Assembly (NCBI GenBank): GCA_023512835.1
Contig: CM042084.1
Location: forward strand, 11,156,842 to 11,220,841
Source: Taxillus chinensis
Taxonomy: Eukaryota > Streptophyta > Magnoliopsida > Santalales > Loranthaceae
DNA length: 64,000 nt
Direction: 5' to 3'
Shown here: positions 45,361 through 57,809 of the stretch, piece after piece
Position numbering within the stretch: position 1 is the first letter of the stretch
Layout: each line of letters starts with the position of its first letter
Program-made: the position numbers and the translations under genes
Notes under the pieces: model-generated
What the model saw: the letters and a program-made list of their open reading frames with translations, nothing else
The model's database searches: none
What the model was told of the DNA's origin: nothing

Positions 45361-47497
45361 CTACAACGAGAAAGGTAATAAATTTCATTTAGTGTGCAAA
45401 TAAAACCACAAACGGAAAAGACAGTGGCAAGAGCAGCCTACACGTGTGACCATTATCTATAAATAGAAATAATAGAAAGGTAATTGGATTTGATTTATTT
45501 TGTTTCGAAAAGACCTAATTGGCCAGAAATTTAAGTTTAGGGCTTGTATCGGAAAAATAGTATAAAGCTAAATCGGCCTAATTAAGTTAGGGGTTGCGTG
45601 GTGGCTTAACTTATAAGAGCAGAGCTTTCCTCCTATATTTTTTTATTTTATAGATTTAAATAATTTTTTATTTTCTTATGTAAATATATATCACAATAAT
45701 TCACTTAATCCTCCTCTAAATATTTAAAATAATATTTTATAATATTTTTTTTATTTAATAATATTTTTTTATAATTTAATATGAAATAAAAGTAAAATTA
45801 TTAAAAACGTAAAAGGGTGAGATGAGAGAAATCATATATATAATTTAATAGTTATATAGAGTAAATAGTGATTTTTTAATATCTTGAAAAATACTATACT
45901 AATCATATATAAAAAGTTAAATATAGAACTTCTAATGTAGTGATGATTTTGTAACTTTTTAATTTTTTTTTCTAAACAAAAAAAATAGACTTTTATAGAA
46001 AATCTTATTAATACTCTAAGGTGATAATACATGTAGAATGGGTGGGATTAATGGAATGAACGCTCATTTTCATTCTTACGCTTGATAGACGTAAGGGCAG
46101 TCACACTAGCTTCCCAGGGCATTTGAGCTACTTCTGAAATCTTATTTGATGGATGATGGCATCTCAGAAGAAGCTGCCCTAGCAATTTGTGAGTTACTTT
46201 ATTCCACATAAAAGCTGAGGGTCCTCATTTTTCATAGCAACATGATGGGAGATGAAGGGGCCGTTGCAATTTCCGAGGTTAAGTTATGAAAAATGTAAAA
46301 GTGAAATGTGAGAAAAATTTTATATGTAATTTAATAAATATAGGGAATGGATAGTATTTTCTAATATATTAAAAAACGGTATACAAATTCAATAGAAAAA
46401 ATTAAATATAAAATGTTTGTTATGGCAATAATTTTTTTATTTTTTTTTTTAAATAAAAATACTCTTATAATAAATCTGATACTAATTCTTTAAGTGGATA
46501 TCTACGCCCCATTTCATGGGAATAAAGATTCTAATAGACTGTCATTCCCACACCCCAAACCATTCGTCGTCCCACTTTTTTTTGTCATACTTGGTTATTC
46601 ACGAAAAGAAAAAAGGAACAAACACATGTGTGTTCATATGGGTATTAGAACATCCACAACAACTTTAGTATTTTTATCCCTATTTTGGGGATAAATAGTA
46701 AATAATTTGCTTATTTTTCAAAAACATCAAACATCTCATTTTCCATTTCTATCTACATTTATTATTTAATTTATTTTATATTATTTCTTTATCATTCTTT
46801 CATTTATTATAACCAACCAAAAAGTTATAAGATTAATAATATATATTAAAAAATTATAGGAAAAACATTTTAGGGGTGAATAGTAAATCTTTAAATATAG
46901 GAATTTACTATTCATTACCTATTCCTATACCCTATTTTAGGGAACTTGTTGTAAATGAGTTTTTGATAATTTTATATATTTTTTACCTAAATTATAGGAG
47001 AAAGTTAGATTATAGGAAATCTAATGTAGATACTCTTAGGCAATATGCAACCCAATGCGGCTCTTCGGTCAAAATTAACAAGATACAAATATATTATATT
47101 TCTATTTCTATTAATATTGTTTTCTCATTGTTTTACATTGCTTTTACAAACTATTTTTATTATTTTAAAACACCAAAACCGGTGCATGAACTTTCTTGAA
47201 ACTGTTTTTAATAAACGCATGCAGTCTTTTTCAAAACGTGGATAAGAATTAGTCTAATCATTGAGATTAATATAAAGTCCATTGAGAGTAAAACTTGTTG
47301 GAAGGTAACAAAAGTCTTTGCTTATTTCTAACTAAAATAATGACTTTCAATTTTATTTAAAAATTCGCATGACCTCAGCATCAATCAAGGTCACCGATAA
47401 AATGCCTCGACACAAAATCAAAGTTGGCTCACAATTTAATTATATTATATAACAATTTTAGAATTATTACTAATGACTGAAATTAGATCGAATTCGG
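45361..47497. other. AT-rich spacer with MITE-like segments, no gene seen
   Basis: About 46650-46975 has inverted ends (CCACAACAAC at the left, CTTGTTGTAAATG at the right) and the TTTGGGG/TAGGGGTGAATAGTAA style interior of a common eudicot MITE. 45590-46020 and 46090-46490 look like related decayed copies. No ARID 5' exons were found. Confidence 0.4.
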
Positions 47498-47620
47498 ATC
47501 CAAGGAGAAGTGATGTGCTGCAGCCTGCTGGGGCTAGTGGGGCTCGACGGCGCCGTGTGCCTCTGCACCACCGTCCAGGCCAAGCTCCTCCCCATCGCCC
47601 TCGAGTTCCTCGTGCAATGG
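47498..47620 (+). pseudogene. Orphan fragment of an eight-cysteine (8CM) HyPRP domain
   Basis: A 120-bp GC-rich island in AT-rich DNA. From ATG 47513 it reads CCSLLGLVGLDGAVCLC and AKLLPIALEFLVQ, matching the middle of the 8CM domain of the intact gene at 39443 (CCPVLQGLVGINAAVCLC). A TGA interrupts the KEK-C junction (47511-47513), and both ends of the domain are missing. It is a relic of a second HyPRP gene or a transposed piece. Confidence 0.75.
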
Positions 47621-47624
47621 AAAA

Positions 47625-48938
47625 CGTTGGTTTTGCTTTAAATTAATCCGTATGCATATACATACATACATACATATATATATATATATATGAAATGATT
47701 TACATGACAAAATCACAACAAGCAATTTAATATAGATTATGGTCAAACAATTCTTAGTACAAACCTGCTCCGATACCGCTTAAAAGAATTTTTTCAGAAT
47801 CTTTTCTCGCCAAGTATTAAAATCAATAACTATTATATACTGTGACTCTTCATTTATTTAAAACTTGTTTTTTTAATTACACAGCCGTTTATTAAATGCA
47901 TAGTGCTTTAATTACATGAATCATTATAGATTATTAAAAATATTTAAATAATCTAACATCCCGAGCCAAATCAAAATCCTAAAAGGCTAGAATGAGTATT
48001 GTCTACCCCTTTGCTTGGCAATACCCAAAAAAGGGGTGGAAAGAAAAAGTATGGAAAAGAGGTTGAAAGAAAAAATAGAGAAAAAAAAAAGATGAAAAAA
48101 AAGAGTGGTTGGTAAGAGGTGGAAAAAATGTGGAAAAAATTTTTTATAATATGTTTTGTTAATTTTGTCCCTGATTTTTTAAATAAAATTTAAATAAATA
48201 AGGATATTTTTGGAAAATATTGGCACTATTCATTTTTCATAGGTTTTCACACCATTTTGGGCGTGAAAACGTTGCACAAGTTCCCATATTAATTTCTTGC
48301 TTTTCCATGTATTTTCTGTATCTACCAAGCAATGGAAAATAATTTTTCTATATACTTTTCTTGCTTCCACCCTTTTTCCATATCTACCAAACAAAGGGTA
48401 CATTCTGAGCATTGGCATATCAACACAGCTACTCAACTCATCATATCGTATGATTGAGACTGGATCTCACATAACATAATGCCCAATAGACACATAACAA
48501 AGCTCGTCAAGTTTCAATGTAAGAGTCAAAGTTGGATAACTTCCGATAGTATATATTAAATTACAAACGCAAAAAGGAATGGATTGATGTATTATTATTA
48601 TTTGAAACAGACAAACATGTTTCCAATGCATGGATGGAGTGACTTTATTGCGATGGTCAAGGCTTGATTCAATTTTTAAATGCCGAACCAAGTGCATTTA
48701 AGGCAGCCAGTAAAATTTAGCTATAATTTAATTAAATAATTAATTTTTATCAATTATAATTATTTTAATTTTATAATATGAAATAATAAATTCAATAAAA
48801 TTTTAATATTTTAATTAAAATATATATTTATCTTTTTTACCTTCCCCCTGGAATCGACACAAGTCTTCCTCTCGCTATGTTTCCTACGCCTACAGGGCAT
48901 TCCCCTTCCCCTTGCATTCCCCTGCCATGCACCCACTC
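47625..48938. other. Spacer, probable MITE, no gene seen
   Basis: About 48005-48400 has near-inverted ends (CCCCTTTGCTTGGC, and CCAAACAAAGGG at the right) and resembles 36550-36960. (TA)n at about 47675. Confidence 0.4.
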
Positions 48939-49269
48939 TGTTATAAATTAGATGAACGATAATAACAAAATTAAGTAGAAACAGATATCAAAGAAAAATC
49001 AAAACAGAAAAAGAATACTAAGATTTACGTGAAAAACTCAAGACGGGAAAAACCATGCACATAGAGAGAAGAGATTTCACTATTTTGTAGAAGTACAACG
49101 GATGACTATGTGGCTTATAACTCTTTTAACCCTAACAATAGCATATGGCCTTTTAAATAAGGTATTTCAAAATAGTTTCCAAATACCTATTTTACCCCAT
49201 TAAATAATACATAAAAATAATGGGTATAAAGAAAAAAAAGGAAAAAAAGAATTTGAGCTATAAATTACA
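48939..49269 (-). repeat. 3' LTR of the minus-strand Copia element
   Basis: On the minus strand it starts TGTAATTTATAG and ends TTTATAACA (331 bp). It is immediately preceded in the element by the purine tract GTCAAGGTGGAGATT (about 49270-49284), which serves as the polypurine tract. Confidence 0.8.
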
Positions 49270-49368
49270 AATCTCCACCTTGACACAAATTCTATCGCTG
49301 CAAGCATAAACTCCTACAAATAGCAAAATAGATTTCCATCTCTACCACAAACCCTTAAAGGGTAACAA

Positions 49369-51494
49369 TCAACGAATACTGACTAAGTCCAAGCAATGCT
49401 CAAACTTGGCTATTGGAAGTGGCTTTGTTATCATATTTGAAGGATTATGAAGAATACTGATTTTGCTCACAACAACATCACCACGAGCAATGACGTTATG
49501 CACAAAATGACAATAAATATCAATATGTTTCATTTTCTCATGATAAATCCGATCCTTCGTAAGAAATATGACACTTTGACTATCACTAAATAAGGAACTA
49601 ATTTGCAAATCTCCACTCAATTCACTAAAGAGTCCCTTCAGCCAAACAACTTCTTTACAACCTTCAGTAATAGCCATATACTCTGCTTCAGTAGTAGACA
49701 AAGCAACTGTAGACTGTAAGGTAGCTTTCCAACTGATAGCACAACCACCAAGAGTTAAAATATATATTGTAAGAGATCTTCTTCTATTTAAGTCTCCAGC
49801 GAAATCAAAATCAATATACCTAATGACTCCATCTCTAATTCTACCAAACTGTAAGCAAACATCAGTGATACCACACAAGTATCTAAAAATTCACTGAATT
49901 GCCTTCTAGTGCTCCTTACTAGGATTCACCATATATCTACTTACCATACTCACAGCATAAGCTAAATCTGGTCTTATACAAACTATGGCATATATGAGAG
50001 ATCTCACTGCACTATAATATGGAACTCGAGACATAATCAATCTCATCAAGTGTTTTTTTGGAGACAAAGTAGATGAAAGTCTAAAATGAGCTGCTAATAA
50101 AGTGTTAACAGGTTTAGCATTTTGCATATTAAACCTCTAAAGAATTTTCTCAATGTACCCTTTCTAACTTAGGCATAATGTACCTGCCTTCCTCTCTCTG
50201 ATAATCTACATGCCAAGTATTTTCTTTGCAGCTCCCAAATCTTTCATCTCAAATTCTTCATTAAGTTGAACTTTGACTTTTTTGATCTCATCTTTATCCT
50301 TGACTGCTATTAACATATCATTAACATATATAAGTAAATATAGAAAAGAGTCGCCACTCCTTTTAAAATAAACAAAACTATCAAAACTACTTTTGTTAAA
50401 ATCATGGGATGCCATAAAAGAGTCAAACTTCTTATACTATTGCCTGAGTGACTGTTTCAAATCAAAGAGAGACTTCTTCAATAAGCAAACACAATCTTCT
50501 TTTCCAGATGCTATAAAACCTTCAGGTTGTTCCATATAGATACCTTCCTCAAGCTCTCCATGTAAAAAACCTGTTTTCACATCAAACTGCTCTAACTCAA
50601 GATCATGTTAAGCAATAATACCAAGCAAAGCTCGAATTGAACTATGCTTATCAACTTGAGAAAATACATCAATATAATCCACACCTAGAACTTGACTATA
50701 ACCCTTTGCAACAAGTCTTGCTTTAAACCTGGAATCTTCGACTCCAGGAATTCTCTTTTTCTTGCGAAACACCCATTTGTAACGAACCTTTTTATCTTTA
50801 GGTAACTTCATAAGCTCTTATGTTTTGTTCTTGTGAAGTGATTCTATCTCCTTATGCATAGCTATCATCCACTTGTCTGAATGATCACAAGTGACTGCAT
50901 TATAATAAGTAGATGATTCCATATTTCCAACAATATTTTCAGCCATATTCAAAGCATATGCAACTAAATTTGTTTCATTATCATATCTTTGTGGAGGTTT
51001 AATTTCTCGCCTTGGTTTATTCATGGCAATATAATATTGAGGAGTTGGAGGTGGTGTAATAGATAAAGAAACAACCCTCTCTTTAGTTATTGGACTGGAC
51101 TGAGTTAGACTAGATGAAGATGATAGACTAGATTGAGAAGTTGATGAAGGATGTCCTGAATCAATATCAAACTCTACTTGTCTTGTAGTACTCTAGTCAT
51201 CTGTCTTAGAAGAATCATGAGAGGATAAATCATATAACATAGCAGTTTCATCAAAGACAACATTTCTGCTAATAATGACCTTCTTTGTCTCTGGACATCA
51301 TAATTTATATATTTTAACACCAGCCTTATAACTTAGATAAATGCATTTAACATATCTAAGTTCTAATTTACCATTATCAATATGAGCATATGCAGAACAA
51401 TCAAATATTTTTAAATCAGAATAATCAGCAGGAATACCAGTCCATACCTCATATGATGTCTTATTCTCAATAGCAATAGAAGGAGACTAGTTAA
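49369..51494 (-). pseudogene. Copia integrase C-terminus, RT and RNase H, inactive
   Basis: Motifs in order: SYEVWTGIPADYSDLKIF (integrase tail), [20 protein letters not shown], then the RT active site as YVNDMLIA (codons about 50314-50325), where the first Asp of YVDD is Asn. RNase H shows [20 protein letters not shown] and SDSQSVIFL, ending HCLDLVSIR. Several stops separate the open parts (for example near 49895, 50165, 50605). Confidence 0.85.
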
Positions 51495-51961
51495 TGTAAA
51501 GACCCGTACCTGTGTGAGTTTAAAGTTAGCATCTGAATAGATTGAGGGATACTTATTCAGCAGCGTAAGCTTTTTGAATTATTATTATTATTATTATTAT
51601 TTTGAGCCTATTGCCATGTCATTATTATTATAATTATTTTAATATTTTGAGTTACTGTTATCATGACGCTAATACTATTAATTTGATTATTTAAATATTT
51701 GAGTTATTATTATCATAATAACTAAGGTTATGATAATTATTATTATTGATGTAATTATTGGGTTTATTTTTATTATGATTATATTATTATTATAAATATA
51801 AGTACTTTAATATTTAAAGTTTAGCATTATTATTATTATGCTATTATTATTACTAATAAAATTATTACAATATTTTGAGTTATTATTATTGTAATATTAT
51901 TATTATCTATGATTATTACTGTAATTATTTTAAGGTTATTATTATTATTAGATTTAATTTA

Positions 51962-51964
<3 letters not shown>

Positions 51965-52019
<55 letters not shown>
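51965..52019. repeat. (TA)27 microsatellite
   Basis: Uninterrupted TA tract inside the solo LTR. Confidence 0.95.
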
Positions 52020-52022
<3 letters not shown>

Positions 52023-52266
52023 CATCGATGGAGAACCTAGGGTAAAAAAAAAAACCTTACATGCTATCGGTTGTGTGTCTTGCACAGAGTTTTGGTGAGG
52101 GATGAGCATTGGATTGAAGCCGTGATGCTCCATCGATCCCTCGAGTTTGAATTTCAGGTAGGTGAATCTTAATAATCCGTTATTCTTTTACATGAACGCT
52201 TTATTATTCCTTTACGTAGACTTAGAGGAAACCAATATATATACCCAATCCTACTTTTGTATGCAA

Positions 52267-52268
<2 letters not shown>

Positions 52269-52298
<30 letters not shown>
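52269..52298. repeat. (AC)15 microsatellite
   Basis: Uninterrupted AC tract followed by (AT)4, inside the solo LTR. Confidence 0.95.
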
Positions 52299-52308
<10 letters not shown>

Positions 52309-55121
52309 CCCCTTCATGGGCTAGGATGGCTGTCGGCCATGTGTTAGATCTTAGGCGTGTTCGTCTACAGTCCGCGCGACGGAATGGGAAGCTTCACAGC
52401 CGTGGCTTCTCAGGGATGACTTCGTCGGTCGGCCAGTGCTTCACTACGCCGGTTTTTTTTCCTGGCGCACGCAGTTGGAACGGCGCCAGACTGTCTTCCT
52501 CGGCCAACTTCTTTGGCCGCGTCTTCTTCGGCCGGCCGGAGCTCGCTTCCGACGACCTTCCCTGGCGTGCAATTGGACAGGTCGGTGTCGAACCTTCCTC
52601 CTCGACAGATCTCTCCGGTTTGCCTCTTCCAAGGCGGGATCGTGTTCACCTCTGACAGTTTTCCCTGGCGCGCACGGTCAATGAATTGGTGCTGCACTGT
52701 CCTCCTCGACAGGTTCTTCCGGCGCGTTTCTTCCAAGGCCAGATCGGGCCTGGGTTGATGTGCAGGCAGCCGATGCATATACACGTGTCTTGACAACAGG
52801 TTAAGTCTTGTGCATAAACAAGACAATAGGCAGCCGACAGGTTAAGTCTTGGGACAATAAATAAACATATATGGTTTGATGTCTTGTATGATATATTATA
52901 TGAAGTGGTGATAACGTAAAATCGGGAATAATATTATGTTCCTAAACCGATGGAAGAAAATACAGATACGAAGAGAGCTTTCATTCCTTACGTTAGTAAC
53001 ATATTCCGTTACTGTTCACAATAGCGATAGACAATATCATTATACTGGAATTATTTCAGTGTACTATATATATACCGGTGTAGCATATTGGTAATGATAT
53101 ATTCCAATATCTCTTAATTCGGGATATTGACTTCCTCTAATATTATATAATTTTCCAATAATAATACACTACGTACGTATAGTATGGTGACAGACGCTCT
53201 CTCTCTATATATATATATATGTACATATTTAAGTCTTCAATTACTGCATTTAATTGTTAGCTTATAGAAATTAAATTCGTTTTGGTAGTGAAATATTATG
53301 TGATTAATTACGATCAATTTGATAATGTAAATACTGTTTGTGATATCATTGGTTTGGAGATTTCAAATGTTTCGTATGGCTGTTGTTTTGTATACTGAAT
53401 ATTGGAAAACTCTGTTTATTGATTATATGTGTGGAATTGGTGGTGGAGCTGGTTGGGTCAACCGCATGTCTCACATAAGGCTGGCAAGGGGCCGCAGGTC
53501 CCCTATGTGGCTGGTTAACTCAGGTCCCATATGTGGAAGGTTGTCATTAGGGACACCGCAGGTCCCACATATGGCTTTCTAGTAGTAATATGAATTCCTG
53601 GAGTTGGTAGCGGGAATCCCGTGGATGGATGAATGGCCGGTGTGAACCTTTAATGATGGAAATGTGATGTGATGTCTTATTTGTGATTTAATGAAATTTA
53701 ATTGTGATAGAATGTGCTACTACAATAGCACAAGCATACACTGATCATACAGACTTAGGAATTCATGTAATAGAGTTCTGGAGATGGGGATCACCTATTG
53801 GGCATTCGTGCTTACCCTACTTTATTTTTATTTCCTACAGGTTGTAGGGAGTAGCTGGTGGAGCCATAGTGAAGCAGGACGGGACATCCTTGGTGTAGAG
53901 TTTATTTAGTAGACTATTTGTTTTTATTTTATTTTATCATTTTATTTCCCAGACTTGGGTCCGTGGCAGTTGTATGAACCTTGTTAGTGAAACTTATATG
54001 TGAGTTATTTTGTGTTGGATATTATGAGAATTGAATGCAATGTCGTATCATTTTAATAAATCTTGAATTGAATGCATTGAGAAGTATAATTCTACCCCTG
54101 TTGTGGAGTTGTACGTGATTGGGTTGGACACTAATCCCCTCGACCCCTATGGTGTGGGTGTGGGGAAGTCGCGTTCCTAGTTCTGTTGTTTTCAGGATTT
54201 GGGGGCGTGACAGTTAATGAGAAAACAAACTGTAGCAATCACTTCAGCCCAAAACAACTGTGGTAACTTTGCATGAGATAACATGTGTCATCACCGAATT
54301 TCGTCCAGAGGGAAAAACCCGCTCTTAGGGATGTGGTTCACCCACCCTTCACCCGAATGGTGATGAAAAAATTCAGAGTCACCCCAACTATTTTTAGGGT
54401 ACAATTGGTCACCTAAAAAAATTATCTATGTTGCTAGAGTTGGGTTCGAAAGTTAGTTACGCATGAGGAAGGATTAACTCCCCCACAACACCCTTTGGGT
54501 ACCTATCTTAAAAGTTGGAAGTTTCTAATTTGTTTTAACGATTGCTGTAAATTTAACTAGTATGAAGGTGATGTCAAAAATGACCTAAGTTTACTCCTTT
54601 TTTTATTTATTAAGTTGTTTGTTGAAGTTGAAATTAAATCCAATTTACCCTAAAAGTTTAAGGGAGATCCTAAAAGTTAAAGTATTTACAAACCAAAGAA
54701 TAATCAACTTTAAATTTTGTTTAACGGGTTCTAGAAGAATTTCTAAAAATTTTAGGAATGTAGAAAGAGATAAAAAATATTTAATGAAAATAAATACAAG
54801 AACACTCTTTGATTTTTTATTTTTATTTTTATTTTAATAAAAATATTTTTGAGAAAATAGTTTTTTTGGCTTTTTTGAAAAGAAAATAAGAGCTTTTTTA
54901 TACTTTTTGCATTTTTTCTCAAAATGTTTACTCTTGATTGATTTTAAAAAAATCTAACAACCTTTCTTATTTATCTAAAAAATACTACCTCAATTTGCCT
55001 TTTTTGGTTTTGAAAATTAAATAAGAGTACAATCGTTCGGATAAAAACCTTTTTGTTGGAAAAAAATCAAAAGAAAGCAAATAAAAATATTATATGTGAT
55101 TGTGCCATCCACAAATAACAA

Positions 55122-55147
55122 CTCTCTCTCTCTCTCTCTCTCTCTCT
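55122..55147. repeat. (CT)13 microsatellite
   Basis: CT tract inside the 54286-57804 solo LTR. Confidence 0.95.
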
Positions 55148-55410
55148 TTGTGTTTTTTAAACTATGTGATTGATTGTCTATATTTTTACAAGTGGCTCAA
55201 GGCCGTTACAATGAATTAAGTACAACAAGATATACCCAAATACATAAAAACTAAAAATAAAATAAGACAAAAAAATAATAATACAGGCCAGTATAAACAG
55301 TGAGAGGAAAAGTTAAATGAAATCTTCAAAACAAATGTTATAAAAACGACACCAAGCCCCAAAACAATTTTAAAAGGCATGAATTCAAAAAAAATGAGTT
55401 CAGAGCATGA

Positions 55411-55577
55411 GGCTATGTTTGCCTTACCTGTATTATTTTTTAAAACACGATTGTTTTTAAAAACTGTAGGCCCAGATAAATTTACACCACTCATAAATAT
55501 TAAAAAAAATCACCGAGCCCACAGTTTTTAAAAACAATCATGTTTTAAAAAATAATACACCCAAACCAAACGGGTCC
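55411..55577. mobile_element. Foldback MITE (167 bp) in the solo LTR
   Basis: The two halves are almost perfect reverse complements over about 45 bp (TGATTGTTTTTAAAAACTGT and its complement) around a loop of about 35 bp. Outer ends GGCTATGTTTG and CAAACGGGTCC are Tourist-like, flanked by TGA/TAA. Confidence 0.7.
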
Positions 55578-57809
55578 TAACACCAAGACCCAAAACAATT
55601 AAAAAAACATATAACCAAATGAATTGAAGAAAAAAACATAGTTCAAAAAAATAAAAACATATAGCCAGAGATGGTCAAAACGCCAAGCCCCAAAATGCCA
55701 AAACAGCTTATGATTACATAGACCAAAACACTAAGACCCATAGATCTAATTTGATAAAGACAAAAAATGGACGATTGGAAAAAAAATAAGTGTATAGCTA
55801 AAGCCAGATGACAAGCTTTATCATTTTGGCCAACTATGGTCAAGATACTTTAACAAGAAAAAAACCAGCATGAACAAACACCAATACTCCAAACATATAT
55901 CCCACATAGGACAAAAAAACGGGAAAAATTCCTCACCCACCACTAGACGACTGTGGCCTAGGTGCCTACAATGCCATTCACCAAGCTTGCTCTAAACCGG
56001 AGTAGAGAAGTGGAAGGACGATTGGTTAAATCCATCCCCATCATTAGCCCAATGTGGCTGTGACGTTCAAACAAAAAAAATAGACTAAAACCCAGGCAAA
56101 ATACAGTTTCACGACAGAGATTCAACCTCAAATAGAAGTAACAAGCAAATCTCAACAGAAATAGCATATACAGAACATGAAATACGACGTATAACCATAC
56201 CAAATAAATCATAAATCAAATCAAACAAAGACCCAAAGCCAACTGTTCTTCAATCACCCCTTTCTTACTTCCTTGGGTAACCGGTGGGCTAGCAATGAAG
56301 TTGGGATGTCTAGAGCAATGCGGCGTGGTAGGGCGGCGTCTCCTGAGAGGGGCAGCAACGAGGGAGGTGCATGCCGCGGTTGAGATTGTCGGCGCCGTGG
56401 ACTAGTGTTTGGGGGGCCGTGCCGGCTAGTGGGTGTGGCAGCAATGTCGTGGAGGGATGACGGGCTGGCACGATAGTGAAGCTCGCGTAGGTAGGAGGAA
56501 GGCTTCATGGTCGATGGTGGCCGTCAACGAGGTGGGCTTTGGACGAGATGTTGTGAAGGGATGAGAAATTGAGAGGAGATTATGGTTTTCTGAGTGGTCG
56601 ACCGACGATATGGTTTCAAGCCAGGGGACTCTCCATGGAAGGTGAGGGAGATGACAGATCCTAGTCTTTATGGAGAGGTTTTTTTTTTTATGAAATCGTG
56701 AGAGCCCCCCTTAGGTTTGATCGATCTATGGGTTTAAATAGGGAAGAAGGAAGAATACTTAGGGTTTGATTAGGGGCGGCGTGGATGCATGGGAAAGTGA
56801 CCGACCATGATTAGCTTCAAGGGGTTGGTTTATGGCTATGAGAGAGAGAAGGGAATCGAAGCTTGACTGTGGTTGGGTCATGGGGAAAAGAGAGAGATAA
56901 GGGATGGGTTGATGGTCCTCTGGTGTGGGCTGGCATGGAGGAGGCTAGCTGGACTTGGTGGTGGTCCGAGCGTGGCTTGGCGTTGAGGAAGAAGACACGG
57001 ACAAGGAGGAAGATGGAGCCAAAGATAAGGATGGATTCATTTTGTGGTTGGGTTTTTTTGTTTTATTTTTATTTTGTTTTGTTTTTTGTTATTTTTGTTG
57101 TTGTTTTATTATTATGAACCAACAAAACACTGACACGTGCTGAGAAAAAAAATGAAAAAAGCAATTTTTATTGCTTTATTTTGTAATCTTTAACTGGTTT
57201 TTTGGATTTTTGGGATGACAAAACAAATTAATTTTCAATAAAAATATGAAAAAATAATTTTTAGAATCAGAGCGTCAGAATGAGCGACCCTGTGTCATTT
57301 TTATTTGAAAAATAGTCTCATTTTTGTTCAAGGCTGCATTGCACGTCTCTAAACCACTTTATTAAAGAAAATAATAAATTTTTTGATTTTTCTAAAATGA
57401 ATTTGGGAAACAAATATATACAATATATATATATATCAAAATTTATCAGAATAATGAGTAAAATGAGAAAATGAGGTTCGTGAGCTAATCTGGAGTGTCG
57501 TTTTAAAGGTCGAGTGTTGTTTGTCCACTGTCAGCGGTTTGAATGTTGTTTTGACCATAAAATTCTTGTTTGACCTCGGAATTAAGCACAGTTGAAAGTG
57601 TTGATTGTCAAATTTCATTTTTTATCACCCAGGATTGGATTTTTGGCATTTGAAAGCCTTTTTAAAGGAGTCATTGAAATACATCATTCGAATCGATGAT
57701 CACGTCTCTTTATTTATTTGTACAAAGTGAATAACAAATAGAAAAGGAAGTCTAAAGTGGCAAATGAATGTGTACGTCCAATCTGGACAAAATGTGGTCC
57801 AACAACATG

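Larger units (their letters stand above)
51495..54212. mobile_element. Solo LTR (2,718 bp) inserted in Copia integrase, duplication GTTAA
   Basis: It starts TGTAAAGACCCG, ends GGGGGCGTGACA and has a perfect duplication GTTAA (51490-51494, 54213-54217). There is no internal end copy or domain. End sequences are typical of Gypsy LTRs. It contains a long TTA-rich stretch (51577-51955), (TA)27 and (AC)15 tracts, and a GC-rich patch (52360-52760) whose opposing ORFs have no family resemblance. Confidence 0.85.
54286..57804 (-). mobile_element. Solo LTR (3,519 bp), same family as 5568-7614, duplication ACATG
   Basis: On the plus strand it starts TGTCATCACCG and ends GGTCCAACA, with a perfect duplication ACATG (54281-54285, 57805-57809). 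Read on the minus strand, its start (CATTTTGTCC, TTGGACGTACACATTCA, AAATAAAGAG) matches the start of the 5568 element, and its end matches that element's last 190 bp (GGGTACA, GGTACCTATCTTA, GGAAGTTTCTA). The interiors have diverged. CTATTTAAACCC near 56730 (minus) may be its TATA box. It contains a foldback MITE and a (CT)13 tract. Confidence 0.85.

Noticed and set aside
52257..52826. Opposing ORFs of 132 and 138 codons in a GC-rich patch
   Set aside because: Inside a solo LTR, mutually overlapping, with no domain or splice context.
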